Notes under the pieces: model-generated | The model's database searches: none | Seen by the model: the letters and a program-made list of their open reading frames with translations, nothing else | What the model was told of the DNA's origin: nothing | Part shown: positions 10,614-20,650 of the stretch, one piece after another | Layout: every line of letters starts with the position of its first letter | Numbering within the stretch: position 1 is the stretch's first letter | Assembly (NCBI RefSeq): GCF_947504225.1 | Contig: NZ_CANNGT010000005.1 | Coordinates: 124,001 to 188,000, forward strand | DNA: 64,000 nt | Direction of reading: 5' to 3' | DNA from: Brumimicrobium ulvae | GTDB lineage: Bacteria > Bacteroidota > Bacteroidia > Flavobacteriales_D > Crocinitomicaceae | Translations under genes and position numbers: made by a program

Positions 10614-13600
10614 ATGATACGAAAACTCTACTTTTTGTTTTTAGGCATCACATTGTCAGTAGGTACTGCATTTGGTCAGGCTGGTAATGGTACGATAAAG
10701 GGATCTGTCCTGGACAGTGAATCAAATGAACCCATACCTTTTGTTTCGGTTGTTTTATACCAGGGGGGTATTATTAAAGGAGGAACTGACTCTGACTTTG
10801 ATGGGAAATTTGAATTCCCTTCAATCACTTCAGGTACTTATGATGTTGAATTCCGTTCTCAGGAATATCAAGCGATGAAAATCGAGAATGTTTCTGTTTC
10901 TGCAGAAAGAATTACATTCCTTGACAAAATCAAGTTAACCAAACCTGAAGATGTTCAGCAAATGGAAGAAGTCCAAATTGTTGCTTATAAGGTCCCTCTT
11001 ATTAATAAGGATGGTGGTGCTCAAGGGCAGACAGTAACAAGAGAAGATATCTCAAAGTTGCCTGTACGATCTGCTTCTGGTGTTGCTGCTACTGTTGGTG
11101 GAGTTAACGAATCAGAAGGTTCAGGAGAAATTAGTGTGAGAGGATCTCGTGAGGGTGCGTCTTATTACTATATCGATGGTATTAAAGTAAGAGGGTCTTC
11201 AAACCTTCCTAAATCTGCACTTGAAGAAGTACAGGTAATTACTGGAGGGGTTCCTGCAAACTACGGTGATGCAACAGGAGGTATTATTTCTGTAACTACT
11301 CGTGGACCATCTTCACGTTACTTTGGATCTCTTGAAGGAGTAACTTCAGGATTTTATTTTCATGGTAAAGATGATCTTGGTTATGATAGTAAAGTTATTG
11401 GTTTGGATCAGTTTGGATACAACCTTGTAGAAGGTATGGTTTCTGGTCCCCTTTTAATGAAAAAAGATTCGGCTGGTAATAAAACTGAACCATTATTGGG
11501 ATTCTTGATCTCAGCTTCATTTAATGATCAAGCAGATTACAGACCATTTGCTGATGGGTCTTGGAGAATTACAAAGGAAGCACGTCAAAATCTTATTGAT
11601 AATCCTTTGCGTCTTTCTTCTGATGGTCAATCAACTTCTCCAAACTCTAACTTCTTGAGAGAGAGCGATTTTGAAAAGACAAATTATAGAATGAATTCAC
11701 GCAGAACAACGCTTTCTGCCGCTGGAAAAATTGACGTGAATACAGGACCAACTGTAAACCTTTCTTTTGGAGGATCTATGAACTATAGTGGAGGTAAATT
11801 GTACAACCGTTATAATTCATTGTATAATTTTGAGAACTTTGGAAATAGAAATACGCTAGACTGGAGAGTGTATGGTCGTTTCAGACAAAGTTTCAGAAAT
11901 GATACTGAAGGGTCTAGTTCTAAGGTGAAAAGTTTTTACTATAACTTAATGGTTGACTATTCGAAAAGAAATGATAAGTATTTTGACGAGAACCATGAGT
12001 ACAATATCTTTAACTATGGTCACGTTGGATACTATAATACAACTTGGAGACCAACCTATGGCTTCAATGGAGCAAATGATAGTTTAATTCATAACGGTTT
12101 TGAATCTGTTATCGTTGACTTCACTCCTTCAGATATTAATCCGACACTTTCTGCAATTACATCTCAATACTATGAGCTTTATCCAAATCCACAAGGGAAG
12201 TATCAAAACTTAGACCAAATAAATACCTATGGTGCATTAAGAAACGGAGACCGTCCAGATAACGTTTATGGAATTTGGGGAAGTTTAGGAACACCTTACG
12301 AACAGTATTTCAAATCAGAAGCTGAGCAATTACGTATCACAGGTTCTGCTTCTATTGTTATTGGAGGACACAATATCTCTTTAGGTGTTGAGTACGAACA
12401 AAGATGGGACCGTGGATGGGGTGCTGGAAGTTTCTTCTCTAATGCTGGTGAAGGACCTGTTGGAATTTGGAGAGTTGCACGTCAGTATATGAACAACCAT
12501 ATTAGTGAATTAGATTTTAATTCTCCTAGTTATGATTTCTACGGGACATACCCACGTGTTACTTATGAGCGTTTGAATACAGGTTATGCTGCAAATGCGG
12601 GTAATGGTGAATATGGAGGGGCTGTTAATAATGATGAACAGTACTTCTTTGACTATAACTTTAGAAAAGCATTAGGATTGAACCCTGCTGGAAATGACTA
12701 TGTTAACATCGATGAGTACGATCCAAACATGTTTAGTCTTGATATGTTCTCACCAGATGAATTATTCAATCAAGGTCAAAGCTTTATTTCTTACTATGGT
12801 TACGACCATACTGGAGAGAGAGTAACAGGAACAACTGATATTAATTCATACTTTAATGATACAGACGAAAATGGTAACTACAAAAGATTTGTAGGTGCTT
12901 ACCAACCAACTTACGTTTCAGGATACATTATGGATAAATTCTCTTTTGATGATATCGTATTCAACGTAGGAGTTCGTGTAGATGTTTTTGATGCAAATCA
13001 ACCAGTATTGAAAGATCAACACTTATTCTTTAATGCGCGTTCAGTTTCTGAAGCTAGAGCATTGAAAAATCAAGACCCAAATACTTATAGCTGGGTGAAT
13101 ATTCCTGAAAGTATGGGGGATGACTATGTAGTTTATGTAAACAACATAGAAAGTCCAACTCAAATTAATGGATTTAGAAAAGGTGAAGAGTGGTTTGATG
13201 CATCTGGTACAACAGTTCAAGATCCATCAACGCTGCAAGGTAGTGCAGGTATCGCACCATGGTTGTTAAATCCTGGTCAAACAACGCCTACTGCTGATGC
13301 TTTTGAAGATTATAAAGTAGCAATTAACGTTATGCCACGTATTGCGTTCTCTTTCCCTATTTCAGATGAAGCAAGTTTCTTTGCTAACTACGATATCTTA
13401 ACAAGAAGACCATCGGACGGTGTAAGATTTGACCCAATCGATTATCAATTTGTTACTTCTCGTACGAACAACACCATTAATAACGCAAACTTGCGTCCAG
13501 AGAAAACAATTGATTACTCTTTCGGTTTCCAACAAGTATTGACTCGTACCTCTTCATTGAAGTTGAGTGCTTTCTACCGTGAACAAAGAGATCAAGTTCA

Positions 13601-14384
13601 AATTCGTAACGTATTTGAAGCGTATCCTGCAACTTACAAAACCTATGGAAACCGTGACTTTGGTACTGTAAAAGGGTTGACAGTTGAGTATGATTTAAGA
13701 AGAACAGGAAACCTAAGAATGACAGCTAACTATACATTACAGTTTGCTGAAGGAACAGGTTCGGATGCTAACTCATCGTTGTCATTTGTTAACTCAAATC
13801 AACCAGATATGAGAACTGTATATCCATTCTCATACGATCAAAGACATTCATTTGCATTCACAGTTGACTACCGTTATGGTTCAGGAAAAGATTACAATGG
13901 TCCTGTGATTAAGGACGTTAATATTCTTGAAAATACAGGGATCAACATTGTAACTTTAGTAAATTCTGGAACGCCTTACTCTAAGCAAAAGAACATTACT
14001 GCTGCAGCGATGGGAGCAGGAAGTCCACAATTGACAGGAGCTTTAAATGGTTCTCGTAAACCATGGACGTATAGCTTAGATTTCCAGGTAGATAGATCTT
14101 TCGATTTAGTATTTGGTAAAGAAGATGAAAAACAAAAACGCGCTTACTTAAATGTTTATGTAAGAGTTACCAACCTTTTGAATCAATTTAACGTAATTAA
14201 TGTATACAGAGCTACAGGTGTTGCAGATGACGACGGTTACTTAGCAGCAGCTGGTTCTCAAAATACGATTCAAAGTAAATTGGATGAACAATCGTTTAGA
14301 GACCTGTACAGTATGTCAATGAACAATCCATTTAACATTAGTCGTCCAAGAACAATTAGGTTAGGTGTTAAATTCGACTTTTAA
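10614..14384 (+). CDS. TonB-dependent receptor, first gene of the T9SS-associated triad
   Basis: A 1256-aa outer-membrane protein. It has a signal peptide (about 1-22, ending AFGQ), a carboxypeptidase-regulatory-like beta-sandwich (about 27-105), a plug containing GVNESEGSGEISVRGSREG and YYIDGIKVRGSS (about 130-235), and a very long barrel ending IRLGVKFDF with terminal Phe. Its size exceeds that of a simple siderophore receptor and approaches SusC. No SusD follows. Instead come a 1403-aa exported protein (24 bp gap) and a PorV/PorQ-like barrel (25 bp gap). The tight spacing suggests one operon. The cargo is unknown. Confidence 0.9.
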   Translation: MIRKLYFLFLGITLSVGTAFGQAGNGTIKGSVLDSESNEPIPFVSVVLYQGGIIKGGTDSDFDGKFEFPSITSGTYDVEFRSQEYQAMKIENVSVSAERITFLDKIKLTKPEDVQQMEEVQIVAYKVPLINKDGGAQGQTVTREDISKLPVRSASGVAATVGGVNESEGSGEISVRGSREGASYYYIDGIKVRGSSNLPKSALEEVQVITGGVPANYGDATGGIISVTTRGPSSRYFGSLEGVTSGFYFHGKDDLGYDSKVIGLDQFGYNLVEGMVSGPLLMKKDSAGNKTEPLLGFLISASFNDQADYRPFADGSWRITKEARQNLIDNPLRLSSDGQSTSPNSNFLRESDFEKTNYRMNSRRTTLSAAGKIDVNTGPTVNLSFGGSMNYSGGKLYNRYNSLYNFENFGNRNTLDWRVYGRFRQSFRNDTEGSSSKVKSFYYNLMVDYSKRNDKYFDENHEYNIFNYGHVGYYNTTWRPTYGFNGANDSLIHNGFESVIVDFTPSDINPTLSAITSQYYELYPNPQGKYQNLDQINTYGALRNGDRPDNVYGIWGSLGTPYEQYFKSEAEQLRITGSASIVIGGHNISLGVEYEQRWDRGWGAGSFFSNAGEGPVGIWRVARQYMNNHISELDFNSPSYDFYGTYPRVTYERLNTGYAANAGNGEYGGAVNNDEQYFFDYNFRKALGLNPAGNDYVNIDEYDPNMFSLDMFSPDELFNQGQSFISYYGYDHTGERVTGTTDINSYFNDTDENGNYKRFVGAYQPTYVSGYIMDKFSFDDIVFNVGVRVDVFDANQPVLKDQHLFFNARSVSEARALKNQDPNTYSWVNIPESMGDDYVVYVNNIESPTQINGFRKGEEWFDASGTTVQDPSTLQGSAGIAPWLLNPGQTTPTADAFEDYKVAINVMPRIAFSFPISDEASFFANYDILTRRPSDGVRFDPIDYQFVTSRTNNTINNANLRPEKTIDYSFGFQQVLTRTSSLKLSAFYREQRDQVQIRNVFEAYPATYKTYGNRDFGTVKGLTVEYDLRRTGNLRMTANYTLQFAEGTGSDANSSLSFVNSNQPDMRTVYPFSYDQRHSFAFTVDYRYGSGKDYNGPVIKDVNILENTGINIVTLVNSGTPYSKQKNITAAAMGAGSPQLTGALNGSRKPWTYSLDFQVDRSFDLVFGKEDEKQKRAYLNVYVRVTNLLNQFNVINVYRATGVADDDGYLAAAGSQNTIQSKLDEQSFRDLYSMSMNNPFNISRPRTIRLGVKFDF

Positions 14385-14408
14385 TACATTAAAAAAAAAC
14401 AATTAATT

Positions 14409-17400
14409 ATGAGAGCACTTTTAATAATATTAATCGTATTAGGTTCAGTTTTTGAAGCTAATGCCCTTAGACCGCCTTCGTCGTCGAACGAAGCGCCACA
14501 AGACAAGCCTTTAGGTGGATCGTCGGATGTTTATACAAAAGCAAATTGTCCTCCTTCTGATGCAAAACTGTTTTTAGAATTTAATGATGTACGTGCTTTA
14601 GTAGAAGCAGGTGGGTCTTTATGGCAAAACCGTCAAAATGGTTCAGCTTCTTATGAGGTTCCATTAGGTGGAGGTAACCATGTTATTTACTCTGGTTCTA
14701 TTTGGATGGGAGGAAACGACGTTAATGGTCAGTTAAAATTAGCCGCAATTACTTTTAGACAAGGTAATGACTTTTGGACTGGTCCTTTATCGCAAACTGT
14801 TGGTTCTGGTTCGTACGATCCTTCTCAACCTGTTGGTGATGATGCAACAAGAGATTTCGGTGCAGCAACCATCGATCCTGATGTTTGTATTCAGTATGAT
14901 AGATTCTTTACCATTGCTAAAGCTGAAGTAATTAACTATACTTTAGCATGGGAATGTGATCAAAATCCTGAGTGTAATGATGAATTTCCTATTACTAATG
15001 ATGCTATTCAAAGAATTAATAACTGGCCTGCACACGGTGATGTGTCTAGAGGGCAAGATTATTACTTAGCACCTTTTTATGACTACCCTTCTCAAGGTGG
15101 TGCTGGTGATGGTGTTTATGATCCTTCGCAAGGTGACATTCCTTGGTTTGATGATATCTTAGGTCGTGACGACGTTGTTTGTGGTTTTGATAGAAGAGTC
15201 ACACTTTTTGGTGACCAAACGAACTGGTGGGTATTTAACGATAAAGGAAATATTCATACAGAAACAGGTGCCGATCCTATTGGAATGGAAATTCGTGCTC
15301 AAGCATTCTCTTTTGCGACGAATGATGAAGTAAACCGTATGACTTTCTATAACTATGAAATGATTAACCGTAGTACACAGACATTATATGACACTTACTT
15401 TACACAATTTGTTGACCCAGATATTGGAAACTCAGAAGATGATTATGTAGGTTGTGATGTATCACGTGGGTTAGGATATGCTTATAACGGTCCTAACAAT
15501 GATGATGGTCAAAGTGGTTCTCCAGGATATGGGGATAACCCACCTGCAGTTGGAGTCGATTTTTTCGAAGGACCTTATCAAGATGCTGATAACATTGATA
15601 ACGTTGGACCAAGACTAGTTCAACAACAAGATGGGACTTATGAATATGTAGTGCCTACCGTAAATGAAGCAATCCAAGGAGATGGTATCGTTTATGAAGG
15701 TATCGGTATTGGTTATTCTGATGGAATAATTGATAACGAACGTTTTGGAATGCGTATATTCAATTACTTCAGTAGACCAGATTTAGCGAGTGTACCTGGT
15801 GTGACTGATGACCCGCAAACTGGAGGAGATTACTATAATTACATGACTGGATTCTGGAAAAATAATTCACCATTTGTTTACGGTGGAGATGGTTTCCCTG
15901 GAAGTTCAGGAGCAACATCTGTTCCTGCTGCTTATAGTTACCCTGGTGATTCAGACCCATTACATTTTGGAACTAATGGTCAAGATATGGGCTGGAACTG
16001 GTCTGAAAGAGATATTGACGGTAGTGGAAACTCTAATACAGCAAACGATAGAAGATTCTTGCAATCTGCTGGTCCTTTTACATTGACTCCTGGAGCAATT
16101 AATAACTTAACGGTTGGAGTTGTTTACGGACGTGCTTTTGAAGGTGACGCAGCAGCTTCGATTGAGGCGTTACGTACAAACGATACTAAAGCACAAGCTT
16201 TGTTTGATAACTGTTTCGAAATCATGGATCCACCAACAGCACCAGTGTTGGAGATTGTTGAATTAGAAAACGAATTGGTTCTTTTGATTGATAACCCTTA
16301 TGGTAACAACGTAGATGAATCATTTGCTGAAGAAGACAATATCAATATTGTTGATCCTATTGATGGTTCACCAATTGATAAAGTGTACTCTTTTGAAGGT
16401 TACCAAATCTATCAAATGAAAAATAATGAAGCTGGTGTGAGTGATATTGGTGATAATGACTTCGCACGTTTAGTAGCACAATGTGATATCAAAAATGACA
16501 TCACGCGTATAGTTAACTTTGAATTTGATGAAGAAATTGGATTCTCTGTACCATCGATTAAAGTTGAAGGTGAAAATAGGGGGATACGTCACTCTTTCAG
16601 AATTACGGAAGATGCATTTAGTGAAGGTGCTTTAGTAAACCATAAGACTTACTATTATATTGCTATCGCTTATGCTCACAACGAATATAAAGAGTATGAT
16701 CCAAATGATTCTCAAAAATTAGATGGACAAAAGATTCCATATATTAGCTCTCGTTTGGCTGCTGATGGTAGTGCGATTAAAGCTGTAGCTGGAATTCCAC
16801 ATTCTCCAAAACCAAAGCATGACGGAACAATTGTAAAGCTTCCTTACGGATCTTCACCTGAGATTACAACACTTGATGGTAGAGGAAACGGAAATAGAGT
16901 GGTTGACTTAACTAAAGCAACAGAAGACTTTATCGTAGCAAATGGCTCTATTGATACTCCTACATACCAAAAAGGGAGAGGACCAATTGATGTTAAAGTA
17001 ATTGATCCATTAAATTTAGTTGACGGTTATTTTGTGTTAAACTTTGATAGTTATTCAAAAATAGATACAGCAAGTTGGACATTAAGTCGTTATACAGAAA
17101 AAGGTGGAACTTTATTGGAATCTGTGACTTCTGATCGCACGGTAGATTACAACAACGAGCAACTGCTTCCAGATTGGGGTATTTCAGTAACTATTTTTAG
17201 AGACTTGTACCCTTGTGCATTAGGATCTTCTAATTGTTCATTCAGAGATAGACATGCAGTTCCTATTGAAGCAACACTTGATTTTTCTGATAGTTCTAAA
17301 GTTTGGCTGGGAGGAATTCAAGACATAGATTCCTATGATCCTCGAAACTGGATTGCTTCAGGAACTTATTCGCCAACAGCAGAAGAAGATGATCCTAATG

Positions 17401-18620
17401 CTGGAATTTTTAACCCTTCATGTTATAAAGACTTCGCAGATATCGATCCTGAAAAAGTGTTCAGTAACATCATTGATGGAACTGTTTCTTTAGGACAACT
17501 AGCGAGAAGAAATACATGTGGGTTCACACCAATCGGAGTGCCTGGAACCGGCGGAATCATGTTGCCTGGTGCTTTCTCTTCAATAGAAAGGTTAAAAATG
17601 CCTTCTGTTTTCCAAACGAGTGTTGATATTGTATACACAAGCGATAAATCAAAATGGACACGTTGTCCAGTGATTGAATTAGGTAACGATCCAAACTTAA
17701 ACGTTAATGGTGGTAAACCTGGATTATTACGTCAAAGCCCTTCTATTGATAAAGAAGGTAGACAAGTTGGAATGCCCGGGTATAATGCTTCAGAAGCTAA
17801 CCCAGATGGTACAACCCCTTATGGTATGGGATGGTTTCCTGGATATGCTATTGACGTTGAAACGGGTCGTAGATTGAACATGGCATACGGTGAAAACTCT
17901 TTCTTAATCGGTGAAAACGGTGGAGATATGATGTGGAATCCATCTTCAAATGAGATGTCTCAAACTAACGATGCATTATTAGGTGGACAACATGTTGTCT
18001 ATGTGTTTGGACATATTGATGGTGTTGTTCCAAATTATGATGAAGGTGTATATGTACATACTCAATTAGACGCTGAGAACCTAAGTGGATATAGAAATGT
18101 TTATGGAGCTTTATCATGGGTTGTTAATCCTTTATTAGTACCAGGTAGAACACTTCTTGAGACTGATGCTAGAATGAGGATTAGAATAAACCAAGAATAT
18201 ACAGAGTATACAAAAACTGGAATGTTCGGCGGTTCTCCAACGTATGAGTGGTCAATGGATGACTTTAAAACAATCAAGAATGACGAAGAGACTCTTGCAG
18301 ACGCTCTTGATATGATTAATGTTGTACCCAACCCATATTACGCATACTCTGAATACGAAAGAGATAAACTAGATACTCGTGTAAAGATTACTAACCTTCC
18401 GGAAAGATGTAAGATTAGAATCTACAATACTTCTGGTAAATTAATCAGAGCATTTGATAAGGATAGTCCAATTACATCTATTGATTGGGACCTTAAAAAT
18501 GGGGAGAACATTCCGGTTGCTGGTGGAGTTTACTTAATTCACGTAGATGTAGAAGGAATTGGACAACGTGTTGTTAAGTTCTTCGGAGGACTTCGTCAAC
18601 CAGATTTAGAAAACTTATAA
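14409..18620 (+). CDS. Very large exported protein with FlgD/T9SS-like C-terminal domain
   Basis: A 1403-aa protein with a signal peptide (about 1-19, ending ANA). The N-terminal half carries GSIWMGGNDVNGQLKLAA and GNDFWTGPL, motifs I recognise from a conserved but uncharacterised Bacteroidota family; it is rich in Asp, Asn and Gly with many Cys. The C-terminus is an Ig-like FlgD/type-A-like domain: VVPNPYY, IRIYNTSGKLIRAF, then the GGVYLIHVDV strand. That suggests T9SS export and cell-surface exposure. No enzyme motif was recognised. It sits between a TonB receptor and a PorV-like protein. Confidence 0.75.
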   Translation: MRALLIILIVLGSVFEANALRPPSSSNEAPQDKPLGGSSDVYTKANCPPSDAKLFLEFNDVRALVEAGGSLWQNRQNGSASYEVPLGGGNHVIYSGSIWMGGNDVNGQLKLAAITFRQGNDFWTGPLSQTVGSGSYDPSQPVGDDATRDFGAATIDPDVCIQYDRFFTIAKAEVINYTLAWECDQNPECNDEFPITNDAIQRINNWPAHGDVSRGQDYYLAPFYDYPSQGGAGDGVYDPSQGDIPWFDDILGRDDVVCGFDRRVTLFGDQTNWWVFNDKGNIHTETGADPIGMEIRAQAFSFATNDEVNRMTFYNYEMINRSTQTLYDTYFTQFVDPDIGNSEDDYVGCDVSRGLGYAYNGPNNDDGQSGSPGYGDNPPAVGVDFFEGPYQDADNIDNVGPRLVQQQDGTYEYVVPTVNEAIQGDGIVYEGIGIGYSDGIIDNERFGMRIFNYFSRPDLASVPGVTDDPQTGGDYYNYMTGFWKNNSPFVYGGDGFPGSSGATSVPAAYSYPGDSDPLHFGTNGQDMGWNWSERDIDGSGNSNTANDRRFLQSAGPFTLTPGAINNLTVGVVYGRAFEGDAAASIEALRTNDTKAQALFDNCFEIMDPPTAPVLEIVELENELVLLIDNPYGNNVDESFAEEDNINIVDPIDGSPIDKVYSFEGYQIYQMKNNEAGVSDIGDNDFARLVAQCDIKNDITRIVNFEFDEEIGFSVPSIKVEGENRGIRHSFRITEDAFSEGALVNHKTYYYIAIAYAHNEYKEYDPNDSQKLDGQKIPYISSRLAADGSAIKAVAGIPHSPKPKHDGTIVKLPYGSSPEITTLDGRGNGNRVVDLTKATEDFIVANGSIDTPTYQKGRGPIDVKVIDPLNLVDGYFVLNFDSYSKIDTASWTLSRYTEKGGTLLESVTSDRTVDYNNEQLLPDWGISVTIFRDLYPCALGSSNCSFRDRHAVPIEATLDFSDSSKVWLGGIQDIDSYDPRNWIASGTYSPTAEEDDPNAGIFNPSCYKDFADIDPEKVFSNIIDGTVSLGQLARRNTCGFTPIGVPGTGGIMLPGAFSSIERLKMPSVFQTSVDIVYTSDKSKWTRCPVIELGNDPNLNVNGGKPGLLRQSPSIDKEGRQVGMPGYNASEANPDGTTPYGMGWFPGYAIDVETGRRLNMAYGENSFLIGENGGDMMWNPSSNEMSQTNDALLGGQHVVYVFGHIDGVVPNYDEGVYVHTQLDAENLSGYRNVYGALSWVVNPLLVPGRTLLETDARMRIRINQEYTEYTKTGMFGGSPTYEWSMDDFKTIKNDEETLADALDMINVVPNPYYAYSEYERDKLDTRVKITNLPERCKIRIYNTSGKLIRAFDKDSPITSIDWDLKNGENIPVAGGVYLIHVDVEGIGQRVVKFFGGLRQPDLENL

Positions 18621-18645
18621 GAACGGACACTAAACTTTTGTAACA

Positions 18646-19710
18646 ATGAATATGTTAAAAACGATTATAAAAGGATCAATGATTGTGGGAGCTCTAGCTA
18701 TGAGCTTCCCAACATTGGCCGGAAACGAAGACCGTATCGGTTCTGCTGGTGCAAGTGAAATGTTAGTAAATCCATGGGCCCGATCAACAGCGTTTGGTTC
18801 CGCTGGTGTAGCGTCAACAAATGGATTAGAAGCTCAGTTTTCAAACATTGCTGGATTAGCATTTACAGATAAAACTCAAATCAAATTCAACTATACTAAC
18901 TGGTTAGGTGATGCCAACATTTCTTTAAACTCAGCAGGTATTGCTCAAAGGGTAGGAGATCAAACCGTAGTTGCGCTTTCACTTCAGGCTTTTGGTTATG
19001 GTGATATTGATATTACTACTGTAAATTTACCTGAAGGTGGTATTGGTCAATTCACTCCAAGAAAAAACATCATCAATATTGGTGTAGCTCGTGAGTTTTC
19101 AAACTCAATTTATGCAGGAATTAATGTGAAGTTACTTAACGAGAATATTGCTAACTTAAAAGCGACTGGATTTGCTTTTGATGCTGGTGTTAGATATGTA
19201 ACTGGTGAACAAGACCACATTAAGTTCGGTATTACATTGAGAAACGTAGGAACTCCTATGAAGTATCAAGGAGATGGACTTTCTCAGGAAATTTTCTATC
19301 AAGGTACTGGTGGAAATGCTACTTTGGTCCAAAGATCGGCTTCTTTTGAATTGCCTTCTTTGTTGGCGCTTGGGTTTGCCTATGACTTCATCTTTGATGA
19401 AAACAATAAGTTAACTGCAGCTGCTGCTTTTCACGCTAATTCATTTACAAACGATCAATTCAATATTGGTTTAGATTATGGAATGGCTTTCTCTAAAGCA
19501 GCGGTTAATATTAGAGCTGGATTTGTTGGTGAAAAAGCTATTTTCAATAGAGATGAATCTACAACAAGCTTAACTGGTTTAACAGCAGGACTTTCTGTTG
19601 ATGCATTACTAGGAGATAAAAAAATTCCTTTAGGGTTCGAATACGCAATGCGTTTATCTAACCCATTTGGAGTAATTAATACTTTTGGTGTGACACTTAG
19701 TTTGAAATAA
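18646..19710 (+). CDS. PorV/PorQ family outer-membrane protein
   Basis: A 354-aa beta-barrel with a signal peptide (about 1-26, ending TLAG), then the family opener RIGSAGASEMLVNPWARSTA...NIAGLAF. A FadL-like barrel follows, ending FGVTLSLK. PorV is the shuttle that carries T9SS cargo from the translocon; PorQ helps attach it. Placement 25 bp behind a large protein with a T9SS-like C-terminus suggests a dedicated shuttle or anchor for that protein. It need not be the housekeeping PorV, which usually lies with porU; no porU is visible here. Confidence 0.85.
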   Translation: MNMLKTIIKGSMIVGALAMSFPTLAGNEDRIGSAGASEMLVNPWARSTAFGSAGVASTNGLEAQFSNIAGLAFTDKTQIKFNYTNWLGDANISLNSAGIAQRVGDQTVVALSLQAFGYGDIDITTVNLPEGGIGQFTPRKNIINIGVAREFSNSIYAGINVKLLNENIANLKATGFAFDAGVRYVTGEQDHIKFGITLRNVGTPMKYQGDGLSQEIFYQGTGGNATLVQRSASFELPSLLALGFAYDFIFDENNKLTAAAAFHANSFTNDQFNIGLDYGMAFSKAAVNIRAGFVGEKAIFNRDESTTSLTGLTAGLSVDALLGDKKIPLGFEYAMRLSNPFGVINTFGVTLSLK

Positions 19711-19723
19711 GCTAAAAATTATA

Positions 19724-19731
19724 TAACTTTG
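19724..19731 (+). promoter_or_regulatory. Possible -7 box upstream of greA
   Basis: TAACTTTG matches TAnnTTTG. It lies only 5 nt before a terminator hairpin, so a transcript from it would begin in that stem. It is either an attenuated greA promoter or a chance match. Confidence 0.3.
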
Positions 19732-19736
19732 TTTAC

Positions 19737-19769
19737 AACGAGAGGGTCATTTTGGCTCTCTTGTTTTTT
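19737..19769 (+). terminator. Terminator after the TonB/exported-protein/PorV triad
   Basis: A 13-bp stem (19737-19749 with 19753-19765, three G:T wobbles), a TTT loop and a T-rich tail. It lies 26 bp after the PorV-like stop and separates the triad from greA. Confidence 0.75.
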
Positions 19770-19787
19770 GTTTACTAAACTTTGAAC

Positions 19788-20264
19788 ATGTCAAAAATCA
19801 ATTATTATACAGAAAGTGGACTTCAAAAGCTGAAGGACGAACTCCAAGATATGGAGAGGGTACAACGCCCGCTTATCTCTGCTCAAATAGGTGAAGCTAT
19901 AGATAAGGGTGATTTATCTGAAAATGCGGAATACGATGCTGCAAAAGAAGCACAAGGTATTCTTGAAATGAAGATTGCTAAATTGAAAGAGATTATATCT
20001 AACGCTAGATTAATCGATGAATCTACATTAGATACTTCTAAAGCTTTAATTCTATCTACTGTGAAGATTAAAAACCTTAGCAATAACGCTGAAGTTACTT
20101 ACACCCTAGTTGCAGAAAATGAAGCTGATTTAAAAGCCAAAAAGATTTCTGTAGATTCACCTATCGGAAAAGGATTGTTAGGGAAATCAGTCGGTGATAT
20201 TGCTGATGTGGAAACTCCTAGAGGTATTCTCCAATTTGAAATTTTAGAAATTACAAGATCATGA
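19788..20264 (+). CDS. greA: Transcription elongation factor GreA
   Basis: Rescues backtracked RNA polymerase by stimulating transcript cleavage. With the ATG at 19788 it is 158 aa, the usual length; the in-frame TTG at 19782 is less likely. The N-terminal coiled coil carries GDLSENAEYDAAKE with the acidic tip residues, and the C-terminal FKBP-like domain has the SPIGKGLLGKSVGD segment. Its stop overlaps the HIT gene start (ATGA). Confidence 0.96.
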   Translation: MSKINYYTESGLQKLKDELQDMERVQRPLISAQIGEAIDKGDLSENAEYDAAKEAQGILEMKIAKLKEIISNARLIDESTLDTSKALILSTVKIKNLSNNAEVTYTLVAENEADLKAKKISVDSPIGKGLLGKSVGDIADVETPRGILQFEILEITRS

Positions 20265-20650
20265 GTACTATCTTTACAAAAATAATTGAAGGCGAAATAC
20301 CAAGTTATAAAGTTGCCGAAAATGATCAGTTTTTAGCCTTTCTAGATATACAACCAATTGTTAAAGGACACGTTTTAGTTATTCCCAAAAAAGAAATAGA
20401 CTATATCTTCGATATTGAGGATGATTTACTTGGTGAGTTTATGAGTTTTGCTAAATCTGTTGCCAAACAAATGGATAAAGTTTTCGATTGTAAAAGAATT
20501 GGAGTTACTGTTGTAGGACTTGAGGTTCCACATGCACATATTCATTTAATGCCAATCAATGGTATTGCAGATATGGATTTCAATAAAAAGAAACTCAATT
20601 TCTCATCAGAAGAAATGGAAAAAATTGCAAAATCAATAAGAGAAGCGTAA
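20261..20650 (+). CDS. HIT family hydrolase
   Basis: A 129-aa histidine-triad protein of the HINT/Fhit superfamily, with the nucleotide-binding motif HAHIHLMP near residue 97 and the N-terminal FTKIIEGEIPSYKV opener. It hydrolyses nucleoside phosphoramidates or dinucleotides. It is translationally coupled to greA by a 4-bp overlap and ends directly against the convergent ruvC stop with no bases between. Confidence 0.93.
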   Translation: MSTIFTKIIEGEIPSYKVAENDQFLAFLDIQPIVKGHVLVIPKKEIDYIFDIEDDLLGEFMSFAKSVAKQMDKVFDCKRIGVTVVGLEVPHAHIHLMPINGIADMDFNKKKLNFSSEEMEKIAKSIREA

